Shown here piece by piece: positions 1 to 5,032 of a stretch of 5,032 nucleotides of DNA. The stretch spans positions 1 to 5,032 of the forward strand of contig JAGHCL010000014.1 in the NCBI GenBank assembly GCA_021160485.1, given 5' to 3'. The notes beneath the pieces were generated by a model, which made no database searches, had not been told where the DNA came from, and saw nothing but the letters and a program-made list of their open reading frames with translations. This DNA is from Candidatus Desulfofervidaceae bacterium (GTDB lineage Bacteria > Desulfobacterota > Desulfofervidia > Desulfofervidales > Desulfofervidaceae). Position numbers and translations under genes: made by a program. How positions within the stretch are numbered: position 1 is the stretch's first letter; every line of letters starts with the position of its first letter.

Positions 1-347
1 AAGGCATCTTTGGCCATTTCACTAAAAACTTTAAATATTTCTTCTGATTCACGCACGGTTTCTGTTTTTTCTTGTAATCGTTTGGCAAAAAAGCCATAAC
101 AGGCTCCGATGCCAAGCCCCACAAGGGTAAAGGCAAGTGTCCAGGGCCAGAATTCGGGTTTAAAAACCTCGGTGATAATACTAATACGCCAGCTTCTTTC
201 CATGGCTAGGATTTGTTTATCACTCATAAAGCGGTGAACTCGGTCTGCTAGTAACATCGCCAGAGGACTCAAGGTAAACAATCCCAAAAGGGCGCCAGCG
301 AGAAGAGATTTCAGAAGGATGCTTTGCCAAAAATTGGAAAGCCTCAT
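1..347 (-). CDS. N-terminal part of a two-TM membrane sensor protein, probably PAS-containing (3' end outside window)
   Basis: An open frame of 115 codons starts at ATG 347-345 and runs off the left edge without a stop. An in-frame TAA at 366-368 lies seven codons upstream, so ATG 347 is the first usable start. The visible protein has a short basic N-terminus, a hydrophobic segment at about residues 9-33, a loop of about 35 residues (probably periplasmic) and a second hydrophobic segment at about 68-87. A charged cytoplasmic stretch follows, ending RESEEIFKVFSEMAKDA, which resembles the opening helix of a PAS domain in sensor kinases. By inference this is the membrane anchor and linker of a histidine kinase or a diguanylate cyclase/phosphodiesterase; the catalytic part is not visible. 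No good Shine-Dalgarno sits at normal distance; the only purine run, AAGG, is about 16 bases upstream of the ATG. It follows the HEAT-AAA gene by 115 bases, and nothing links the two functionally. Confidence 0.75.
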   Translation of the reverse strand, partial: MRLSNFWQSILLKSLLAGALLGLFTLSPLAMLLADRVHRFMSDKQILAMERSWRISIITEVFKPEFWPWTLAFTLVGLGIGACYGFFAKRLQEKTETVRESEEIFKVFSEMAKDA

Positions 348-357
348 GACAAAACTA

Positions 358-386
358 TTTATACCTTAATTTTCCCCAAAAAACAA
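358..386 (-). promoter_or_regulatory. possible sigma70-type promoter before the sensor gene
   Basis: On the minus strand TTGTTT (386-381) and TATAAA (363-358) are separated by 17 bases, a consensus-like spacing with 3/6 and 5/6 matches to TTGACA and TATAAT. Transcription would begin near 351, leaving only about four bases before the ATG at 347, so the message would be almost leaderless. This fits the absence of a well-placed ribosome binding site, but an AT-rich gap yields such matches easily. The rest of the 348-462 gap shows no convincing terminator or other element. Confidence 0.25.
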
Positions 387-462
387 GAAAAAATAAATTC
401 GCCCGGGATATGGAGTAGAAACTCAATGAATGGTTTTGAAAGATTTTATTAGTTACCAGTGA

Positions 463-3400
463 CTAATCACTAACCATCCAGCCTTTTACTAATTGTTCTA
501 GTTCTTCCTTGGTCGTGATCTCTTCCACCCATATCTCGCAGCATCTGCTTCTTAAAGAAGGGGAGAGGAGGGTGCGTGATTGGTGAATTCGGGGTGGATT
601 AATAGCCATAAACAACCTGAAATGAGGATGGGCTTTATACAGACTTCCTTCTTCGTCTATCACATAGCCAAAATCAATCAAGGTATTTAAATATTCAGAA
701 AGGGGATTGAGATTTGCTTCGTCAATCAAAAGCCAAAAACCCCTTTCCACGGCTTCAAAAAGCAGTCCTCTCTGATAATGCCACTTTCCTTTTTTATTCT
801 GAACATAACCACCGAGTAGTTCTTCCAGCCCGGTATCAGAAGAGAGATTGATATAAAAAAGATTGGTCTGCTTTTTCCTGGCCAAGTACCGAATAAGTGT
901 AGTCTTACCTGAAGCCGGCATTCCTACCAAAAGAACAGGGTCATTGTGCTTGAGGGCAGAGAGGAGATGAAGCAGGGTAATTTTTTGTGATTTAGTAGGA
1001 GTAATCTCTGCTTCTTTTTGGGGAATAAATTCTTTTCCTCTTGTTACTGGCACTTCATCAAGCATAAGATTTAATTTTTTTTCCTGTTCGTTTAAAATTT
1101 CTTCAAGCTTTAATCCCTTGCCCCTAAAACAAAAATGGGCATCCAGTGAAGCCATAAGGGCTTCTTTTTCAGATTTGTTCCTGATGCGGGCCAAATAAAC
1201 AGTGTAGAGTTCCCAGAATAAAGAGGTAAGAAGCACATTATCAGGCAGATTATTTTTAAACAAGGGCTCAATCCTTTTTCCTATTCTTATAATGTCTCTT
1301 AAAGAGTAAACGTAATTATCCTTTTCTTCCTTGCCGATCAGTTTTGCCTGGGATTGTCTTTCTAATGTTTTATGAAATCTGGCTATCATAAGGGCAACAG
1401 AAGAGGGAATTTTAAAAAGACCACTTAAAATTTCTGCCAATTCTGGCTCTGTTAACTCTTTCTGGTAATAAATCTTCCAACGGGAAAGAAATACCTGGGA
1501 TAACTTTTGTCTTTGACTATAACTTTCTGGATTAGCAGTGGCAAAGAGCCGAAAATTGGCATGAGGAACAAGTTGTTTCTGTTGGCCATCCTGGGAATAA
1601 ATAAACTTCCCGGTCGTCAGGTGGTCATTTAGGATTTCAATTACATCAGAAGAGGCCAAGTTTATCTCTTCTAAAACCAGCCATTTTCCTGCCTTGGCTG
1701 CCTTGAGGATGATCCCATCTTCCCAGATAAATTTACCTTCTTTATCAGGTTTTATGCCCCCAATGAGTTCAAACTTGGACGAATATGGATTTAACGTATA
1801 AGAAAGATGCTCATATCCCAAAAGGGTAGCCAGCCATTTAATTAAAAAACTTTTGCCAGTAGAAGTATGTCCGAGGAGTAGAGCTGGGTGATTTAAAAGA
1901 TAAGCCAGAGAAATGGCCTTTAAAAGTTCAAAACATGAGGTTGTAAATACACATGCCGGCACTTTTAAAGCCTTATTTCTTTTTAGCTCAAACTGGCCTA
2001 TCTTAACTGAATGCTGATTAATCTTAATTTCTGAAGCAAAACTTCCCTTTAAAGGAGCATCTAAATTCTGTTTTAAGGTTGACTCAAAGGTAGTTAGGGA
2101 ATGATCAAGTGCTTCTCTGTAGCCTGTAATTGTTTCTGAAATAATTTCTTCCAGTACCTGCGAGGCTTCCTGGGCAACATCTGCTTTTTTAAGTTGAAGC
2201 AGGTTTTCTAAGTCTTTTAAGTATTTTTTTTCTCCTCTTTTTATAAGCCCTGCATAAACCCTTACCAGATTACTCGCTGAATTTTCTATGAGGTTTGGAT
2301 CTTCGCTTTCTAACAGTTCTTCTAATTTGTTTAAATATTCCTTTTTACCCCTGAGGGCATAACTTGCATACACCTCTGTCAGGGAGGCAGCAGCGGTAAT
2401 GCGGACATAAAGATTGGGGTGTTCAAGCATGGTTTCTATTTTATTGAGGGCAGGGTTTTCACCTTCTGCTATGAGTTTCTTATAAACCGAGGCAAGAGAA
2501 GTTATAGCTACTATGCAAACATAAAAGTCATTGTTATTAAGCATATCTTCTAGCCGCTTTAAATATTGCCTTTCTCCCTTTTTACTGAGAAAGGCATAAA
2601 TTTCTGCCAGAGAAGTAGAAACTTTCCTGCTAAAGAACCAATTGTGTGGGTCAAGCATACCTTCTAATTTGTTCAAACAATCTTTGTTTCCCCTGGCAGC
2701 AATTTGAGCACAAACACGCCCTAAGGCCGTAGCGGCTGCTTTGGTAACAGGGCTATACCTGTCTTTAAGCAGGGCCTCTAACCTGTTCAAAGAAGGTATT
2801 TCTCCTTTGTAGATAAGCTGAATATATATATTGCTGACGGCGTTTATAGCTGCTATTCTCACCCGCCAGTCTTCATCTGAAAGCAAATTCTCTAACCGGC
2901 TAAAATCTGGTTTTTGACCAGTTTCAAGAAAGGCTAAATAGACAATGGCCAGGGCATGAACCAAGGATTCCCTTATGCGTCCATACGTCGTCTCAGATAT
3001 GTCTTCTAACTCTCTCAAATTAATCTTTTTTTTCTTTTTTACCAAGGCAGCATATATTCTGGCTAAGGAGGTAATAACGGCTATCCTAATGGATAAGTCC
3101 TTTCCATGAATCATGTCTTCAAATTTTGCTAATTCCGGCCTTAGGCCTTTTTGAACTGATTTTAAATACACATCTGTCAAGGCATTGATGGCGGCCATAC
3201 AAATTTCAGTATGACTGTCTTGAAGCATATTTTCCAATGCGTTTTGATATATCTCCTCGCCCTTTTCTATCAGCCTCACATAAACGGCGCTTAGTGTCTT
3301 GGCGGCGGTGGTTTGAACATGCCAATCAGGATGGTGAAGCATGTTTTCTAACTTCTCTAAGTATTCTATCCTCCCATGTTGGATAAATTCTGTAAAAATT

Positions 3401-3942
3401 TCCCCCAGGGCCTGAGTGGCTGCCTGGCGGACATGCCAATCTTTGTCCTCCAGCAGGCTTTCTAATTCATCCATAATAATTTCTCTCAAACTTGAGCTAG
3501 GTAAAAGGCGAAAGGTAAGGGTTAGAGAAGAAATAGCAACCAACTTATTTTTGTGGGCAATAAGTCTTGATAGAAGGATAAGGGCCTCTTTTAATTCCTT
3601 GGTCGTGACAAAATTGGTTACAAATTGGATCAATTCATTCAGGTTTTCAGGGATAGCTGAAAGAGTTTTTGCTTTTGGAACAACTGTAAAATGTTCTCTT
3701 TTGGCCTCAGGAAAGTTTTCTTGAAAAATAGGGTGATTTAGGATGGCATCAATTACTTTTTCTCCTTCTTCTATCTGAATAAATCCATACTTTAATGCCT
3801 CAACAAATGCTTCCTCTGGAGCAATCTGGTTTAACAGCCCTAAGGCCTCAGATGCCCTCTTTAAGTGCCTGATATTAAATTGAGGAAATTTCTTTCTTAA
3901 AGAGAGATAAATTTGACTTAAAGCTCCGCTTAAGTTATTCAA
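463..3942 (-). CDS. HEAT-repeat protein with two midasin/MoxR-like AAA+ (AAA_5) modules
   Basis: The product is 1159 aa from a TTG at 3942-3940. I preferred this to the in-frame TTG at 3957-3955 because AGGTGAT lies four bases before it. Domain order: lid-like helices at about 1-85; a degenerate helical region to about 155; twelve 38-residue HEAT-like repeats at 160-615; a linker; AAA module 1 at about 663-945; AAA module 2 at about 981-1159. Module 1 has Walker A GHTSTGKS (691-698), Walker B WLVLEE (E758, E759 where Asp-Glu is usual), sensor-1 N804, arginine finger R821, and lid motif YSLRDIIR with sensor-2 R882. Module 2 has Walker A GMPASGKT (1007-1014), Walker B LLIDEANLN (D1074, E1075), sensor-1 N1115 and arginine finger R1133, but ends 26 residues later without a lid. 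Both sites look able to bind ATP. There is no signal peptide or membrane segment, so it should be cytosolic. It overlaps the VWA gene by 8 bases, indicating translational coupling. The likely role is a chaperone-like remodelling motor working with that protein; the client is unknown. Confidence 0.93.
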   Translation of the reverse strand: MNNLSGALSQIYLSLRKKFPQFNIRHLKRASEALGLLNQIAPEEAFVEALKYGFIQIEEGEKVIDAILNHPIFQENFPEAKREHFTVVPKAKTLSAIPENLNELIQFVTNFVTTKELKEALILLSRLIAHKNKLVAISSLTLTFRLLPSSSLREIIMDELESLLEDKDWHVRQAATQALGEIFTEFIQHGRIEYLEKLENMLHHPDWHVQTTAAKTLSAVYVRLIEKGEEIYQNALENMLQDSHTEICMAAINALTDVYLKSVQKGLRPELAKFEDMIHGKDLSIRIAVITSLARIYAALVKKKKKINLRELEDISETTYGRIRESLVHALAIVYLAFLETGQKPDFSRLENLLSDEDWRVRIAAINAVSNIYIQLIYKGEIPSLNRLEALLKDRYSPVTKAAATALGRVCAQIAARGNKDCLNKLEGMLDPHNWFFSRKVSTSLAEIYAFLSKKGERQYLKRLEDMLNNNDFYVCIVAITSLASVYKKLIAEGENPALNKIETMLEHPNLYVRITAAASLTEVYASYALRGKKEYLNKLEELLESEDPNLIENSASNLVRVYAGLIKRGEKKYLKDLENLLQLKKADVAQEASQVLEEIISETITGYREALDHSLTTFESTLKQNLDAPLKGSFASEIKINQHSVKIGQFELKRNKALKVPACVFTTSCFELLKAISLAYLLNHPALLLGHTSTGKSFLIKWLATLLGYEHLSYTLNPYSSKFELIGGIKPDKEGKFIWEDGIILKAAKAGKWLVLEEINLASSDVIEILNDHLTTGKFIYSQDGQQKQLVPHANFRLFATANPESYSQRQKLSQVFLSRWKIYYQKELTEPELAEILSGLFKIPSSVALMIARFHKTLERQSQAKLIGKEEKDNYVYSLRDIIRIGKRIEPLFKNNLPDNVLLTSLFWELYTVYLARIRNKSEKEALMASLDAHFCFRGKGLKLEEILNEQEKKLNLMLDEVPVTRGKEFIPQKEAEITPTKSQKITLLHLLSALKHNDPVLLVGMPASGKTTLIRYLARKKQTNLFYINLSSDTGLEELLGGYVQNKKGKWHYQRGLLFEAVERGFWLLIDEANLNPLSEYLNTLIDFGYVIDEEGSLYKAHPHFRLFMAINPPRIHQSRTLLSPSLRSRCCEIWVEEITTKEELEQLVKGWMVSD
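2098..3465 (-). repeat. coding array of twelve 114-bp units (38-aa HEAT-like repeats)
   Basis: Residues 160-615 of the HEAT-AAA protein divide into twelve units of exactly 38 residues. Units begin at residues 160, 198, 236, 274, 312, 350, 388, 426, 464, 502, 540 and 578. The consensus is roughly LEnmLxxxdwxVrxaAxxaL followed by axvYxxLixkGexxyLnk, which is two antiparallel helices of HEAT type. Hydrophobic positions, a Tyr in helix B and a Gly near the turn recur in most units. Units 5 and 8 depart most from the Val-Arg pattern, and unit 12 loses the Tyr/Gly half as it leads into the linker. DNA identity between units looks low, so the duplications are old. A poorly matching helical stretch at about 122-155 may be an N-terminal cap. 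HEAT solenoids usually bind proteins or nucleic acid, so this is the probable substrate or partner arm. Confidence 0.88.
3688..3942 (-). other. N-terminal segment resembling a detached AAA+ lid subdomain
   Basis: Residues 1-85 or so of the HEAT-AAA protein match the pattern of the lid of its own module 1. SGAL (5-8) parallels SVAL (848-851), and FNIRHLKR (22-29) parallels YSLRDIIR (879-886), with R25 in the sensor-2 position of R882. Both are followed by a helix rich in large hydrophobics and a second acidic helix ending near a Phe. The spacing between the two motifs is 14 residues shorter here. Module 2 at the other end of the protein lacks just this part. The resemblance is read by eye; an unrelated helical domain remains possible. 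Confidence 0.5.
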
Positions 3943-5032
3943 AATAATCACCTTCAATCTTTTCTTGGAGGACTGTAGCCAACGTTCTGGGTAAGTCTTC
4001 TATCTTTTCAATCTGGACAGAGGTTTTATATCTTTTTCCTACCTGAGTAATATATCCTCCCAGACCTATGCCTATCACTTCAATTCCCTTTGCTCGGGCC
4101 TCTTCCTGGAGTTCTTCAAAGCTTTTGCCTGTATTATTTATATTTCCTTCCCCATCGGTAATCATGATAATAAGTTTCATTGTTTCTTCTGGTTGCTTTT
4201 CCAGAAGTTCAGTGGTAAGGGCCAGGGCGTCGGCATCAGCCGTCATTCCTGAGGGAATATACATAGAAATTTCTTCAAATAAATTGGCCCTTTGCGCCTG
4301 ATTGGAAAAATCCCCAAAACTTTTATGCAGTAAAGCAGTATCCGCAAAACCAACAATAGCATGGTCTATATCCAAATTGGTTAGGGCCTCCATGAATATC
4401 AACAACCCCTTTAAAGCCGTACTCCTTTTGGGTTCTGCCATTGAACCCGATTCATCTAAAACTAAAGCAATATAATGTTCTCTTTCGGTAGGTAATCTGC
4501 GTCTTAAAAATATTTCCATGTCCTTTCTTTCTAAGGGTATCTTTTCCTGGAGTTTACGAGACTGATTCATAGCCTTTCTCAAATCTGGTTTTTGACCTGA
4601 ATAAAAATATCCTTCATAGCGTGGTTTTCTGTTTTTCAAAAAATAATTCTCTAAAACACCAGAAAGATGCTGAATAATGGCTGAAGTTTCATTATAAAAC
4701 TGATGATAGAGAGACAGCTTTTCTTCTTTTTCTATCATTCTTCGTTCTTTAATAAGATCCTTCAGAGTGAGTTGAGCAAGGAATTTAGTTCTGGGTAATT
4801 TAATTCCGCTTGGGATATATTTTTCGGCTTGTTCTTTATCTGGTCTTTCAATTTTAGGAGATAATCTTTCTACCAATTCTCTTGCACATTGTTCAATCGT
4901 AGCCCAAGCGCTGCCGGATAAGCTGCCTGTGTTTGAACTCTTACTGGGTTCTATCTTCTTTTCCTCTATGGCCTGAGCAACCCTTTCCACAGATGTGTTA
5001 ACGAGTTTTTTATATACTTCTAAAATATGGTC
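3935..5032 (-). CDS. VWA-domain (MIDAS) protein, MoxR/midasin partner type; 5' end outside window
   Basis: The frame is open from the right edge to TAA 3937-3935, giving 365 visible residues. A GTG at 4990-4988 could be taken as a start, but it has no Shine-Dalgarno and the frame continues upstream with a plausible helix (DHILEVYKKLVNTS), so the true start is probably beyond 5032. The C-terminal half is a VWA domain with a complete metal-ion-dependent adhesion site: DESGS (D193, S195, S197 in visible numbering), T264 in SGMTAD and D293 in ITDGEG. Before it, a segment with SGQKPDLRKAM (145-155) and FLRRRLPTEREHY (175-187) matches the pre-VWA stretch known in CobT, NorD and midasin, where a basic Arg-rich strand leads into the VWA core. 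The N-terminal 130 residues are charged and helical. There is no signal peptide in the visible part and no TM segment, so it is likely cytosolic. It precedes and overlaps the HEAT-AAA gene by 8 bases. Expected role: metal-dependent adaptor that couples the AAA+ ring to a client protein. Confidence 0.9.
   Translation of the reverse strand, partial: DHILEVYKKLVNTSVERVAQAIEEKKIEPSKSSNTGSLSGSAWATIEQCARELVERLSPKIERPDKEQAEKYIPSGIKLPRTKFLAQLTLKDLIKERRMIEKEEKLSLYHQFYNETSAIIQHLSGVLENYFLKNRKPRYEGYFYSGQKPDLRKAMNQSRKLQEKIPLERKDMEIFLRRRLPTEREHYIALVLDESGSMAEPKRSTALKGLLIFMEALTNLDIDHAIVGFADTALLHKSFGDFSNQAQRANLFEEISMYIPSGMTADADALALTTELLEKQPEETMKLIIMITDGEGNINNTGKSFEELQEEARAKGIEVIGIGLGGYITQVGKRYKTSVQIEKIEDLPRTLATVLQEKIEGDYFE
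3947..3953 (-). promoter_or_regulatory. Shine-Dalgarno site that decides the HEAT-AAA start
   Basis: AGGTGAT on the minus strand is a seven-base match to the sequence complementary to the bacterial 16S rRNA tail. It ends four bases before TTG 3942-3940. It lies inside the last codons of the VWA gene, whose TAA is at 3937-3935, so a ribosome finishing VWA meets it directly. The other in-frame TTG (3957) is upstream of this site and has only AAGAAAAGA before it. Confidence 0.7.

Noticed and set aside
378..407. CCCGGG followed by T-rich sequence on the minus strand, considered as a terminator or operator
   Set aside because: The six-base palindrome has no loop and is not part of a longer stem; the T-rich stretch is ordinary for this AT-rich gap.
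348..462. Possibility that the HEAT-AAA protein continues past its TAG by readthrough or frameshift to supply the missing lid
   Set aside because: The same frame is open for about 37 codons after TAG, but the translation shows no lid motif (no aromatic-x-hydrophobic-Arg pattern) and ends at a TAG before the sensor gene; nothing supports recoding.
458..471. Inverted repeat AGTGA-CTAA-TCACT across the stop codon of the HEAT-AAA gene, considered as a terminator
   Set aside because: The stem is five base pairs plus wobbles, AT-rich, and no T-run follows it on the minus strand, so it does not fit an intrinsic terminator.
3416..3724. Plus-strand open frame of 102 codons
   Set aside because: It lies wholly opposite the well-supported HEAT-AAA coding sequence; its Ser/Arg-rich translation has no recognisable domain and is typical of an antisense shadow.
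4068..4301. Plus-strand open frame of 77 codons
   Set aside because: It is antisense to the VWA domain, including its MIDAS threonine and aspartate motifs; the low-complexity Ser-rich translation indicates a shadow frame.

Overview
The window is a three-gene stretch with every gene on the minus strand. It holds one complete gene and two that are cut by the window edges. In transcription order (right to left) these are: the 3' part of a von Willebrand factor A (VWA) protein gene (3935-5032, its start lies beyond the right edge); a very large gene for a HEAT-repeat protein with two AAA+ ATPase modules (463-3942); a 115-base gap; and the 5' end of a membrane sensor gene (1-347, running off the left edge). 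No RNA gene, insertion sequence, CRISPR array or other mobile element was seen.

The organism is a bacterium with moderately AT-rich DNA (about 40% GC by eye). A two-TM sensor leading into a PAS-like segment, and a Shine-Dalgarno sequence matching the bacterial 16S tail, support this. The style of the genes recalls Desulfobacterota or Thermodesulfobacteria-like lineages, but that is an impression; nothing here fixes the taxon.

The VWA and HEAT-AAA genes overlap by 8 bases and are almost certainly translated together. They form a MoxR-type ATPase plus MIDAS-protein pair, the logic of CobS/CobT, NorQ/NorD and RavA/ViaA, and of eukaryotic midasin, where ATPase ring and MIDAS domain are in one chain. 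The expected working is that the AAA+ ring hydrolyses ATP and the metal-ion MIDAS site of the VWA partner grips a client, so that the pair remodels or loads a cofactor into that client. The client is not encoded in the window.

Two architectural points stand out. The AAA protein carries a solenoid of twelve repeats, each exactly 38 residues, with no insertion or deletion between them. Its second AAA module stops just after the arginine finger and lacks the helical lid, while a segment that looks like the missing lid sits at the extreme N-terminus, before the HEAT solenoid. Joining the C-terminus to the N-terminus would rebuild one complete module, which suggests a circular permutation or lid swapping between subunits.
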